Assembly: GCA_009801085.1 (NCBI GenBank)
Contig: VNWV01000001.1
Coordinates: 1,860,001-1,924,000 of the forward strand
Source of the DNA: Lasiodiplodia sp. COLG20
Taxonomy: Eukaryota > Ascomycota > Dothideomycetes > Botryosphaeriales > Botryosphaeriaceae
Direction: 5' to 3'
Length of the DNA stretch: 64,000 nt
The notes beneath the pieces are model-generated. The model was not told the DNA's origin, searched no databases, and worked only from the letters and a program-made list of their open reading frames with translations. Of the stretch, positions 42,908-55,500 are shown one piece after another. A program made the position numbers and the translations under genes. Within the stretch, counting starts at the first letter, position 1. Every line of letters begins with the position of its first letter.

Positions 42908-45900
42908 TCATGTCTCTCCGCTCAATAATTTTGCTCTCTTCTTTTCAACCAATTTTTTGAGCTCGGCAAATTTGACCGGCTTAGGAAGGTAGTCATCGAT
43001 ACCACTGCCAATTGCCTCTTCCTGAGCTTGAGCGGATGCCAGGCCAGTCAATGCCACAATTTTCGCTGGCATAACTCCCTTCTCATGCTCATATCTCCGA
43101 ATCTCTCGAGTGCTTGCAAGGCCATCCATGACAGGCATCGAGATATCCATGAGAACGAAATCGAAGCTCTTGCGCGTGCTTGAAGGGTTGTACGAATTGG
43201 ATTTGATTGTTGTCGTGGCATCCTTGTAGCGTTCAAATGCCTCGAGGCCGTTTGTAGCCTCGGTATAGGCAAATTTATGCTTCTTCATGAACATGACCAA
43301 GAGCTGCAAGTTGATGGGATTATCATCAACGACAAGGATCCGCAGATGCGGATTCTCAATGGAACTAGGGTCGCGGTTGAGTGCGTTTTCAGACGGAGTC
43401 GGTGCGATAGCAGTAGCGGAGTTGGCAGAAGAAGTGGTGATAGCATCTCTCAGAAGTGATCTTTCTGGGACTTCAAGACCAGAATCTTCCTCGCTCCCAC
43501 TCATACTGCGAATCGCCAAGTTGCGATGAGGTACGGGAGGTGACTCGTCAGATTGGTAGCTGGCCTCCTGGTCATGTAGAACTGCTGGCGCTGAGATCGC
43601 TCGGCCGACTGGCGGTTTAGACCTCGCGTCTTCGATGTGCTTTAAGCAACCCATTATTATCCTTGCAAGTTTGCGTGGACCACATCTGGCACCTGTCAGT
43701 TACAAAGCCCGTCACGCTAGTCTATAGCTCGCGGACAGGGGGTGAAAACTTACGGTTGCGAGACTACATTAACATGCCGCCCAAGTGCCTGCAGTCGATG
43801 CTCTTCTCTGGCCTTCAGTGCAATTTCCTCGCTCGGATTCCTGCACACTATCACCAGAGGCGCAGTGCCACTTTTGCTTGCATGGAACTCAAACAGTTTA
43901 TCCACCAAAGACGGTTCGGTCACAAAATAGATGTCTGCATCAATGCCTTGCATCGTCGTAGATTCAATGACATCCATCTCAAACCAGTTATAGCAGGTAT
44001 CTCGGAAGGAGGCGATAAGGCGATTGTCTTCTCCGGTAGGGTCCAAGAGCCTAGAGACCTCAGGTATGAGAAGACAAGTGCTCATACCTCTCGTCGAAAT
44101 GGTGGCAGGCATGATAGTGCTCTCCGGATCCTTTGCTTGATGCCCTGATAGCGGCAATGTGAGAAAGACGTCCACTTCGGTGCCGACATTTTTGGTACTT
44201 TTCACGTCTATCGTTCCGCCAAGCGAATCTATGATCTGTCGAACAATACTGAGTCCCAATCCGGTGCCAACGGCGAATGGATCCTCCTGGGAAAATGGCG
44301 AGAACAGGCGTGTCCTTTGGTATTCGACAGACATTCCAATCCCGGTGTCTACAATGCGGAGGTGAGCTTCAAGTCGCGTCGGATCGATACTCCTTGATGC
44401 TGACAAGTTCACAGTGACGTGTCCAGAAGTGGTATATTTGAGGGCATTTCCCAAGAGGTTCATGACAATCCGCCGTAAAGCTCCAGGCTGCGTCTTGACG
44501 TTCCACCCGCCAGTAGGATGCACGTTGAGGAGAATCGTAACCCTGCCTTCGCTGTTTGGCGTGACGTCCACAGAATCTTTGACAAACGCGTCAGACGTCG
44601 AGCGAAATGCTTTGATTGCTGGGCCGGAATCATGGAATGCACCGGCGTGGGCCTTCTTGAACGCGTCTCCGGCACAAACGGCCTCGACCACTTCCTCGAC
44701 AAGCGCACTGAGATCGAATTCGGTGGTAACCCCCATGACTGAGTTATCAGTTCCATTAGGGATGTGCTTATGGCGAGTTTCGTGCTTTTTCCTCTTATGA
44801 GTTCTCCCGAGTTTGTTGATTTTGGCGTAGTCGAGGACGTGGTCGATAGTGTCCAGCAAAGTTTTGCCGCAGATTTCAATGGACGTGAAAAGGGATGCCT
44901 GATACGTTGTACCTGCAGTTTCGTGCAAGAATTCAACACTTCCTAGAATTCCATGAAGGGGTGAGCGCAGTTCGTGGCTGATCGAGGCAATAAATGTCGT
45001 CTTTGCCCGGTCTGCCCTTTGTGCGTTGACTCTAGCAACTTCACTCATGATGCTATTGCCAAATGCCTTTAGGTAAGGCAACTCATTGTCCGGACTCATC
45101 AAACGGCCAGCCGTTGACGTCCAGATGAAAGCGCCTGCAACCCATCGTTCGACTGTCGGATCCCACATAGGCAGGAAAATCAAGCTTCTAATGCCGGGCA
45201 AAACTTTCAGCAGCTCGGTAGGGATCAGCTTTTCTTTCTTTTTCGTCTTTTTAGGGTACTCGGTAGTCGAGCCTGCGCCACGGCTTGCTTGCATGTGCTC
45301 AGGGTCTGACTTTTCATCTGACGAGATGCCTGCTCCTTGGTCTGTGAAACTGAAGAATTTGCCGTGGGGAAATCTTTTGATGTAACGTTCCATGCTGCGT
45401 TCTGAGAAATTGAAACTTTTCTCGGTAAGTGGTTCTTCCCTCATGGTATAAGGATCTAAAGACAGCCCCACCACTTCGCAGATCTTGTCCAAACGGGCGT
45501 TCTGCTCTCCCTCCATGGCAGCGACGGTTTCCTTGGAAATGCTTGAGACAGACCCAGGCGACTTTCTAGACCTTCGAGGAAGCCTTTGATCACCTGAGCT
45601 TGAAGGCGGTCCACTATCAGAGGTCTGCGAATCATCACTTGGGTCGGCAAGGCCTCCAGGAGGGTCGTTTGGAGAAGTTTGGATGTCGCTCGAGAAAGTC
45701 GTGAAGAAAACGACACCATCTGCCGATGTACTTGCACGAATTATGTTCGCTGCTCGATAGAAAACGTTACCAACGTCATCCTCGTGCTCAGCTCTGTCGG
45801 GCTTCGCCATGCTCGCCGGCAAGGTCGACGAGGAGAACGACGGACCGCGAACAGGCTTGGGGAATTCCTTGTCCTCAATGCGCGAGTTCTCAGTCTGCCT

Positions 45901-46809
45901 CTTCAGCGTGGACGAGTGGCTACGGAATGAGGGGGTGCGCATTATGGAGCTGCTTCCAAAGATCTCGTCGGACGGATTCGATGCAGTTGTCGGGCTGAGG
46001 TGCGCTGGTTCAGGACTGTCCGGTTCAATCGTCACTCCCTCGATGAAGTCGGCCAGCCCTCGCACCATTCTCTCTCCCTTATTCCTATCGTCCCTGTCCT
46101 TTGCCATTTCCAAATGTTCCATCACAGTGGTGGCCACGTCCTGCATGAACTTGAACTCGTCGACGGTCAGACCAGGGCGAGGTTTCTCATCGGACACGGA
46201 ATATGCGCCAATGCGGTGGCCAGCCTTGGTTCTGATAGGAACTCCTGCGTAGAAACGGACGGCGGGCTCGGACTTGACGTAGTCGCGATCCTTGAAGCGG
46301 TCGTCGAAGCGTAGGTCGGGGATGACGAGGCCCTCGCCGGTGTAGGTGCTTCCGTCTTCGTCTGTGGCAGTGTACCTCGAGCCGAAGAGGTTCTCCTCAA
46401 CGCCGTCGTGTCGCGCAATGACGGTCTGGCCGAGCCAGATGCTGTCGCCGGGGCCATGGCGGAGGTCGTCAATTAGCGAGAGGGTCTTGGTGGCTTCGGC
46501 AAGAATGTACTGCTGTTGCGCGTCAACGAGAGACACCATGGCGCGGCGCACGCCCAGGCGCAGGGCAGCCAGCTGGGCGAAGGCCGTGAGGGCCTTGTCG
46601 CGCGAGGGCTGGGCGCGGAAGCCCTTGTAGGTGAGGGCGAGGCTGGCGCCCTGGTTGTTGACATTTACGAGGCTCTGGGCATCGAGCCACGGCTGGTAGT
46701 ACCTGTATGGGCATCATCAGCGTTGATCGGCTGCCCCAGGTGTTGATCAAAACGTCACGCACCTGTGCAGGTCCCGTTCTCTGGCCGCCTCCGGATATAC
46801 GGCAGACAT
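42908..46809 (-). CDS. GAF-containing hybrid histidine kinase with receiver domain
   Basis: Three exons: 46809-46763, 46702-43754 and 43685-42908, giving 1257 residues. The joins restore RDLHRYYQPWLD and SQPCGPRKLARI. The N-terminal GAF-like sensor covers about 30-220, followed by a Ser-rich linker. The transmitter has the H-box FIASISHELRSP (phosphorylated His about 592), N-box NLLGNALKYT, G1 DTGIGMS, F-box FSPFSQED and G2 GTGLGLSI. The C-terminal receiver has DDNPINL, the phosphoacceptor Asp about 1179 (FVLMDISMPVMDG), LTG and LPKPVKF. It should pass phosphate to the Ypd1-type phosphotransfer protein and modulate the HOG pathway or another response regulator. There are no membrane segments, so it is a soluble sensor. 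It interrupts the hydantoin locus but may be an unrelated bystander. The signal is unknown. Confidence 0.93.
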
Positions 46810-47503
46810 GGCGCTGGCTGCTCTGCGTGCATCAAGAGGGTTGCAGAGAGAGGCTCAGGGAGGATTCGGGGTGGCGCAGAGGAGCAGGCAGTTGCGCAAA
46901 GGTCGGCGGTCCAGTCTTCTTCAGTGTGTGCTCAGCCGGGCGTTAGGCCATTGGCGGTGGGCCGGCGAACGCCCCCCCGGCCGGCAACGACGCAGTCTCG
47001 AAGCCGCCCCCGATCGAGCCTCGCCGGAGCAGATTTCTCGCATCGGTGCTCGTCAAACTGCCGAGGCGGGCAACGTCAGCGTGGCGGCGCCAGCGCGCCA
47101 CGGGCCGCGGCCGAAATGTGCTAACGTTACCTAGCAGACGTTGCGAGCACATGTCTCGCAGTCCCCGGAAGCGTCCCCCCTTCTCTCGCAGCAGTTTGTG
47201 CAACCGGCAGGCCCTGCATTGCACCGCTGCGCGGGCCGACTTTGCTGATGGCCGCGACTCAGGCGGCGGAGCGCGCAACTGCTGCGGCAGGCAGGCCGGA
47301 GTGCGTACGGGAGCATCCTTGTGCCTGAACGGCTGTTCGGCGCCGGCAGCTCCCCACGTTCGCTGGCCGCTTGCTGGCCGTGCTGGTCGGCTGCGAGTCA
47401 TGGCCGCGTCTGGGGGTCGTGCCTTCTTATCGCCGCCGGTAATATCCAGTCCACCACTGAACCAACACCATCGCCCATCTGCCCCGCGCCATGCTGGCCC
47501 TTC
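46810..47503. other. divergent promoter region, kinase / Zn2Cys6 regulator
   Basis: About 690 bp, GC-rich. The frame open from 47321 (+) continues into the transcription factor, but its first part is not domain-like, so the ATG at 47504 was preferred. Confidence 0.45.
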
Positions 47504-49541
47504 ATGGCCGACCAGCAGTCCGACGACCGCGCTCGCCCCTACAAGAGCCGGAGCAAGCGCCCCTGTGACTTCTGCCGCTACAAGCGAGCCGCCTGTTTGC
47601 TCGCCGCCGCCCCGCCGTGTGAGCTGTGCAGCCGCTACGGCCAGCCATGCACTTTCCTCGAGAACCCCGCCAAGCGCAGGAGGTGCAACCCAGACCACGA
47701 CACCGACACTGACCTCGCCCACACCGATGCCGCCATCTCGCCTGTCGCCGCCTCTCCCGATTCCTCGCGACCGCACACCAGTCCCCCAGAGCTAGCCCCA
47801 CCCCTCGCCTCTGACTCCGCGCCCGATCCTTCTCACGAGCCCCCATCGCTGGATGCCGGATCCAGTCACAATGCGCAGATCGTCGGCCTTAGCGGCGAGG
47901 CGGATCCCTACCTCTTGCGCCTCTACCGCTTTGACACCAACGACCAGTGTTCCTTCCAGCAGCTGAGCATAAGGAATGTGGGATTGAGTGACGGTGTGCC
48001 GGTGCAGTTCATGGTGCAAGACAACTCCCTGGCCAGCAAAGCACAACCAGGCGACTTTGGCAAGAGCGTGTCTGCTATCCGAGCCGAGGTCACAGGAATG
48101 GTAGAGGATGCCGTAGGGAAGAGGCTCATTAGATTGTGAGTAGGGTGGAATAGTCCCCATTCTCCGGGTGGCCGCGTGCATTGAACTCTTGGGGACGCCA
48201 CAGCTCATTCTGCAGGTTCTTCCGTTATGTCCAGCCATACTTTCCAGTCCTGTCGTACGAGCGCGTTGTTCGAACTATGGATTGCGATCCCAGCACTATT
48301 CCCACTTGCCTATTGGCTGCAATCTACGGCCATGCGCTGCCGTTTTGTGTCTTTGATGACAGACTCTGCGTTGAGGTCTACAAGCCTCCGTCTTCAGACG
48401 ATCTGTTCCAGCTGGCCTGGCAATCTGCACTCCCTCAATATCACACCCCATCCTTGTCCGTAGTTCAGACCCTTTTGCTCCTTGTGCAGCGGCGACCAAC
48501 AAACCGACACGTGGCCGACACCCCTTTTAAGTGGACCATGATGGCCGAGATATTCGCTCTGGCCCAAACGCTGGGACTCAACATTGATCCTTCGAACTGG
48601 TCTATCCCGCACTGGGAGAGAAGGCTCAGACGACGTCTTGCATGGGCGGTATACGTCCAGGACAAGTGGCTCAGCCTAAACTTCGGACGGAGTTCGCATA
48701 TTCAGATGGATGACTGGGATGTTGAGCCCCTGAGTCAGGACGACTTTGACAGTTCAGATTCTCCCACTCAATCCGCTCTCTGTGAGCACTTCCTGCATTT
48801 GGTATCTCTCACGCAGATCGTTGCCCAGATACAGTCGAATCTGTTGTAAGGACACTCCTCGAGCCTGGGTTCGTACATCGAGTTTTGACGCTTGAGTAGT
48901 TCTCTCAAAGCCACGCGCCATCTTTCCAGATCATTGGAAGCGACTTTCGACGCAGCGAAGCCGCTCCGAATAGCTCTTGCGGAATGGTCTCAAGCGCGTC
49001 CGCTCATCGCAGCCCAGCCTTCACGAACATTTGCATCGCAAGATCTAGATGGCAATGGGAGCCTTCGCCTTGCCTACATTACAGCTAAGATTAGTATATT
49101 CCGCGCCCTTCTGAGACCCCAGATTTCGGAGGCATCTCCGGAAGCAAGAGCTGCATTACGAACAGGCGCCATCAGCGTGGCGCGCGAGATGTACGACTTC
49201 GCCACAGGACTGGAAACACACCATCTCGAGGCATTTTGGCCTTCTTGTATGTCCCTTGCCTGATGGTTGAGGGCTCGACTGATTCAGGGATAGATTCACG
49301 TGTGAATTTCGCAATCGCCAGTAACTTCATGGTGTTGCTTTTCGCCTCGTCTTTGACCGAACCAGATGCTCGGGAATCTCTTGCTCTACTCAACAGATGG
49401 CGCAGCCTCCTCAGGATCAAATCAAGGAGCTGCAATATGCTGAACCTCAGTCTCCTGCGATTGGATGCCATGTACGTCGCTGGATTGAGTCAGCTTGTGG
49501 AGCTGTCTCCGGCCGCATCCTCAGCTTTCATAAACCAATGA
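47504..49541 (+). CDS. Zn2Cys6 fungal transcription factor
   Basis: Four exons: 47504-48135, 48216-48845, 48900-49246 and 49288-49541, giving 620 residues. The N-terminal zinc cluster has six cysteines (Cys21, 24, 31, 39, 42, 49; CDFCRYKRAAC...CELC...C) followed by a basic KRRR linker. The fungal-specific regulatory domain spans exons 2-4, with FFRYVQPYFPVLS, RLRRRLAWAVYVQDKWLSLNFGR and the downstream LHL/LLRLDAM segments characteristic of the family. Nuclear DNA-binding regulator, often recognising CGG pairs. Location between the hydantoinase pair and the permease/reductase pair suggests it could be the local regulator. Spacing between Cys31 and Cys39 is seven residues, within the usual range. 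Confidence 0.92.
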
Positions 49542-50109
49542 CACTGCCGGATTTTAATGCTTGGGTTCTGCGCATTGTGCAATGCAATTGTTGGGCCACA
49601 CCCCTTGACACTGGGCCCTACGCGGACAGTGCCTCGGTAACCCACGGTCGTGCGTCTCATGGGATGTCGTCGATCTTGCACTGGATCCTACACACGGTGG
49701 ATACTGCCATCTTCCTCTTTGGGATCCAGGAACAGGTCCCTGACGGATTCGGGCCATACCGAATTTGACACTCGCCCGCGGCGTTTCAAAAGTGATGGAA
49801 AACATTAATCGGGACTCACAAATTTTCGGGCGGGCTTCGGGCTTTCCTCGCCACCCTTCTGCCGCTTGCCCGTGCGCACCCACGTGTGAGCAGCTCGGAT
49901 CTCTTCCGGCTGGTCAGCTAGGTACCTAGCTCTTCGGACTAAACTCCGCTAACCTGAGATAGCCGGTGGAGATTGCCGAGGAGAAATTCGACTTTGACTG
50001 CGATGCAGTCTGTTGCATCAGCCACAACAAAAGATTTTTACAATCTTCAGACGAGTCTTGGATCTGGTCTAGCCATTTCATTACATATATTTGCTTGCCT
50101 ACAGAGCAC
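49542..50109. other. convergent intergenic region
   Basis: About 570 bp between the 3' ends of the transcription factor (+) and the NCS1 permease (-). No gene supported. The + frame 49397-49768 overlaps the factor's last exon and has no domain. Confidence 0.5.
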
Positions 50110-51890
50110 CTACACCCCAGGTCCCGTGGAGATTTTCGCATCCGGTGCTTTGCCGGTCACGGAATTGGTCTCCTCTGGCGCGTATATTTCCGCCTCGCTG
50201 CCCTCTATGTATAGCTCTCTCTTCCCGTCAATTGGGAAAGGCTTAATCTTCCAACCTACCCAGTAGACAAGGCCTGCGACAAGAGTGCTCACCAACCAGC
50301 TCAAACTGTAGAGGTACGTAGCACCTTTCGGGACGCCGCTCTGGCCGCAGGCAGCTGCCAAACCAGGCATATTTGGTGCGATTCCGCAGACAAAAGCAAT
50401 CACAGCACGAAAGTTTACCCCGCCAGTATACCAATGGGTACCACGAGTATTGTAGAGGGACGTGACTGAGAGGCGACGCGAACGGCAAATCCAGAAATCC
50501 ACGCAAATAATGCCAGCAATGGCACCAAGAAATAGCGAGTAGCCGCCAAGGAACGAGGAGAAAGACTTGGCACTGTGAGCGATGCTGTTAGCCAGAGCTA
50601 TGCGAAGAGTTCCTATAGGAGTTGTGCATACTTGTACTGAATGTTCCAGGGAACGGCGCATATCCCAAGGATGGCGCATATGTATGCTCCGCGGCGGTTG
50701 TTAATATACTTAGGGAACCACAGCGCCAGGTCATTCGAGAAGGAGACGCTGTTTGCCGAAATGTTTGTTCCAATGACGGCGAAGGCCCAGCACAGGCCGG
50801 CGAAAAACTGGGCGGCGCGATTGTTCCAGAGTACGGCCACTTCCAGCGGATTCCACGTCACTTCTCCGTAAATGACCTCAGCCGCAGACGACACTGTGGC
50901 ACCGAGGACACCACACATGGTGACGAGTACTATGAGACCAACTGCCTGTGTCCAGAAGACTTGGCGCGGGTATTTGGCGTATCTTGTGAAGTCGGGCATG
51001 TTGAGGGCCAGCGTCGCCTTGGGGCCGATGGCGGTCGTCACGCATTGTAAGAAGACGACAGCGGCCGGCGTGCCGTCCTTTATGTGCGTAGGCTTCGAAA
51101 ACGTAGGACCGAAGCCGTGAGCTAGGGCCAAATCAGCACAAGCAAAGCATTTGGCGTGGATGTTACTCACCAGCAACAAGAGCCCAGATGAACAGAGTCA
51201 AGCCAAATATGGGCATCACAATCGTCTTAGCCATGAACATGTACCGGAGACTTGACACATGCAGCCACAGCAGCGGTAGCTGGACGATGATGAATAGAAA
51301 GAAGCACAGAAGTTCGGCACTCGTGACATGGGCGCTTTCAGGCAAGTGGTTGGGAAAGCTGTTAAAGCTTGGCCAGATTGCTGAGATCATGATCTGAAGA
51401 CACTGGCCACCCTGGAAGGACTGGGTTCCAAACCAGATGCAGGCGACGACTCCGCGCACGAAGACGGCGAAGTAGGATCCTCGCATGCCCCAGCTGGCGC
51501 GTGTAAAGACGGGGAAGTTGATTCCGAAGACGCTACCGACGTAGCCATCCAGCATGGCGGGAACGCATACCAAGGCGTGCCCGATGAGGACGGCGACAAT
51601 GGCGAGGCCTGGATTCAAGCCTTTGGAAACGGATGTTGAAGAGACTGTTTTAGTTATCGCGTCAGTCTGTCTGAATTCTCACGTAAGCTCCCCTGGGGCC
51701 TCTCACCTTGATACATGGAAATGGAAAAGGCCTCAGCAATCCAGAATCCCAGCAGACTGGGCCAAGTCCATGTTCGTTCTGGTGATCCCAGAGGGACAGG
51801 GTCAAGATCCTTGTTCGACACTGGACCTTCTGCCCCGGATCCAAGCTCGGGGTTGTCCGAGTACAGTTCGAGGCGCTTGCGGAGCCCCAT
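50110..51890 (-). CDS. NCS1-family permease (Fur type: uracil/allantoin/hydantoin-like)
   Basis: Four exons: 51890-51707, 51644-51171, 51121-50632 and 50572-50110, giving 536 residues, the normal Fur length. The N-terminal segment has the NCS1 signature WTWPSLLGFWIAEAFSISMYQ. Later segments have AVLIGHALVCVPAMLDGYVGSVFGINFPVFTRASWGMRGSYFAVF, PDFTRYAK and NISANSVSFSNDLALWFPKYIN; the last exon begins AKSFSSFLGGYSLFLGAIAGI. About twelve hydrophobic helices are visible. Fur proteins import uracil, allantoin, uric acid or related ureides by proton symport; the bacterial homologue Mhp1 carries benzyl-hydantoin. The last acceptor was chosen to keep the spacing PWNIQYNAKSFSSFL. It is divergent from the A-T-R gene and separated by a GATA-site-rich promoter. 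Confidence 0.93.
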
Positions 51891-52587
51891 TTTCGCTGTC
51901 AGTCTGTCGCTCCGATGGAGAATTGAAGGGGTGACAGTGGGTGGATAGAGCAATTCGGTGAGCAAGGCATTCGCAACTTTTTGACCATTGATTACAAGCT
52001 CTAGGCCTTATCGACATTATCGCGGGACTCTTTGCTGAGCACCCAAGTACAGTGTCGGGCGGGTTCGGACGTGGATACCGCCACTGCTCACTTGGCGTTG
52101 GTGTGGCAAGGGTTGGCCTATCGCTTCTGCCGCCCACACGGGTAGCCGGGCGATAAGCCGAGAGATAGCTATCAACTGCGTATCAGCTGTTAAAGAAGGG
52201 CAAACACATAGATTAGGGAGATGCGGAGATGTCGTTTAGTGTTTCGATCGGTCGAATTCCGAGTTGGCCAGTAGTGTTTCTGAGCAAGGTGCAGTTGCTA
52301 CTTTCTCTATTGCGAGCCGGTAGTGCAGCCTGACGCCATTCTGGGGTTGTAAATAGAGGCGCGTTGTCATCTCTCAACGCCCTCGCTCATATCTTCGATT
52401 CATCATCTCATCATGGCGCCTGTTGCATTGTCGGATCTTGTGGCAGAGCCCGTGCCTTCTATCACAGATGCCAGCGTTCTTCCTCCAGACCACGCTGATG
52501 AAAGGATTAAGAAACTATGGAATTTGCATGGTCACCCGCACAGCAAGAGGTCCGCGACTTAAATGTCTACATCATGGAGGGTCTGTA
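51891..52587. promoter_or_regulatory. bidirectional promoter (permease / A-T-R reductase) with six HGATAR sites and a small uORF
   Basis: HGATAR matches lie at 52008 (reverse), 52017 (reverse), 52118 (reverse), 52151, 52163 and 52169 (reverse). The last three form a tight group. A 49-codon open frame from the ATG at 52413 to the stop ending at 52562 lies in the A-T-R leader, out of frame with the main gene. It may be a uORF or a misread first exon. Confidence 0.5.
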
Positions 52588-55500
52588 ATGCTCACGCCGA
52601 TCAGGTTCGCAAACCCGGAGCTCACGAGCTTAGCCGCATTGGTTAAGCACAACGCAACCACGCAGCCATCGCAAGCAGCATTCTTGCATCCGGTCGGAGA
52701 GTCGTTTGAAACGATTGACTGGGCCACGTTCAATGAACTCGTTATCACCGCAGCTGCGCACTATTCAGTCAAGTTGCGGGCTGAGATCGACGCGGCGAAC
52801 AAGGGCTCACAGCAGCCCACGATTGCTCTTCTAGGCACCGGCAACACCATCGACTATCTAGTTACGCAGATCGCACTTGTCAAACTCCACATCCGCATCC
52901 TGCTACTGAGCAACAAGAATGCCCCTGCTGCGCGGGATCATTTGCTGAAAGTTTGTGATGCCGTCGGAATAATCGCTGACGAAAGCAACGCGGCCATCCT
53001 CTCTGCTGAGGGCGTCCCTTTGCCATGCGTCTCACTGCTTGCATTGAAAGAGCTGGAAAGCCTGGAACGTCCAGCAGAAGAAGATGTCGAGGGCTTCTTC
53101 GCTGAAGAAGAATGGGAACTTCAGGCCATGATCATCCACTCATCTGGGTCAACAGGCCTGCCTAAGCCCATCATACACACGAACAGGAGCCTATGCCTCA
53201 TTGCGAGGATGTACCGGCTATTTCCAGACTTTGTCGTGGAAAACTGGTACCTCTGCTTCCCACTGTAAGTTTGTGTCTTAACCAGGCCACCGTCCTCTGT
53301 TCACACCTTCCAGATTCCACATCGCCGGCGTCTCCATAGCCCTCAGCGGCCTCCCCAACGGCCTCCCCACCACCCTCCCACCCGCCAACTGGCCGCCCGC
53401 CCCCAGCGCCATCCTCTCCGCCTTCCGGGCGCTCGCGGCGCTAGGCCGTCCGGCCGACTGCCTGCACTGCGCGCCCAGCGTCATCGACGACCTCTACGCC
53501 TACATCGCGGCCACGACGAACGACTTCACGCCGCTCACGGCGCTCAAGGTCCTCCAGCCCGGCGGCGCGCCGCTCTCGCCGACGCTGCTGGCCAAGCTGA
53601 CGGCGCTGGGCGCCAACGTCAAGACGACGTACGGCTCGACCGAGATCGGCCCCCCCTTCCGCACCATCCCGCACACGCGCGACAACCCGCACTGCTACCG
53701 CGTGCGCAACCTGTACCCGGAATCGCCCTTTGTGCGGATGGAGCCCCTGGGTAGTGGTGATGCCGGCGGCAGCGACGGCGGTGACCGTCTCTTCGAGTGC
53801 GTCGTGCACAAGGGCTTCGAGCTGGCCGCCGAGCTCTGGCTCAGCCCCGACGCGCCCGACCCCTACCGCACCGGCGACCTGTTCGTCGAGGTCGGTCCGC
53901 CGGGCAGCGGCTCCTTCGAGCTGCTCGGCCGCGCCGACGACGTGCTCGTGCACGACAACGGCGAGAAGACGCACGCGGCCGCGCTGCAGACGGCGCTGGA
54001 GGAGCGCGGCGCCGGCGTCATCGCGAAGGCCGCCGTCTTCGGGAGCGGCAAGCCTTGCACCGCGGCAGTGGTGGAGGTGGCGGCGGCCGCTCCTGTTCAG
54101 GAGTTAGATGCTGCTGCTGCTGCTGCTGCGGTGGAAGAGAGGGTTTGGGAGGCGGTGCGGAGGTGCAACGACGAGACCGCGCGCCACTCGCAGATCGACC
54201 GCGCCTTGCTGCTGATCCTCGGCCCTGGCGAGAGCTTGCCCGTCACGCCCAAGGGGAACGTGCGGCGGAAGGAGGCGTGGAGGCTCTTTGGAGAGCGGGT
54301 AGAGGCCATGTACGAACGGCATCTGCAGGGATGCAGCGGGCAGGATGATGGCGGGCTTGTCGACGACGCGTCGTCCGATATCGACTTCATCAGGAGTTGC
54401 GTGGCTGAAGTGTGCCAGAAGGAGGTTGCGGACGTCGAGCCGGAATCGAGCTTCTACCATCTGGGGCTCGATTCTCAGGGTGCCGTAAGGCTCCGGTCGA
54501 GGCTCGTCAAGAGATTCGGCGCGTTCCCGCTCATGTTCATCTTTGAGCATTCGTCGTTGAAGAAGCTCCACGGCTATCTGACAACGGCGAAGTCAGACTC
54601 GGAGGCTGTTGATGCGGAAAAGGAGAGGCTTTCGTGGATCATGACGAAGATTGAGGAGTACAAGGGCGTCGTCGACTCCCTTGGACTTTCCCAACCTCAA
54701 CCCCCGGTCTCACAGAGCACAGAAGGCGAAGTCATTTACTTGACCGGCGCGAGCGGAGCTCTGGGCAATGCTTTGCTGGAAGAATTCGTTCAGAGGCCAA
54801 GCGTCAAAAAGGTGTACTGCGCCATTCGCGGCCAGGATCCGCAGGCAAAACTCGAGGAAGCGCTGCGGAAGAGAGGCTACGCGAAAGGGATCTACACGAG
54901 CAGTAAGATCTGTGCAGTTCCATACGACATGAAGGATGAGAGGCTTGGTTTGGCACTCGAAGAATATGACCGACTTCTTAAGGAAGTCTCAACAGTGATT
55001 CACAATGCTTGGAAGATGGACTTCAACCAACGCGTCGAGATGTTCGAAGAAGACTGCTTGCGCGGTAAGCCTAATATCAGCACAACCTTCACTCCACCCT
55101 CAGACTGATGCTGGTTCAGGAACCATGAATCTGCTGTCGTTCTGCCGCGCTGGTACGCAAAAGACATTCTCCTTTATGAGCAGTGTTGCCGCCTGTATGG
55201 GCCAGGCCGCCGCCGGCCAGCTGATACCAGAAGCACCGGTCTCCAACGATCCGCTAATGGCACTCAGCACCGGCTATGCACAGAGCAAATTCATAGGTCA
55301 GTCAGTCCGAAATTAATGATGGACGAAAATCTAAACTCACCCAATAACAGTGGAGAGAGTAATCCAACACTACGCGAACGCCCTCTCAGCGCCAGTCAAG
55401 CTCTTCCGCGTCGGCCAGCTCTGCGGTCACTCTTCGCTCGGCGTGTGGAACAGCACTGAAATGTATGCTTCTTAGATGCCCTCAAGAGCACAATTTCGGC

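Noticed and set aside
42908..43654. Separate response-regulator gene
   Set aside because: It joins in frame to the kinase exon through a good intron (SQPCGPRKLARI), making one hybrid kinase.
53441..53974. 177-codon minus frame in the A-T-R gene
   Set aside because: Antisense to adenylation-domain exon 2; Val/Arg/Ala-rich with no domain.
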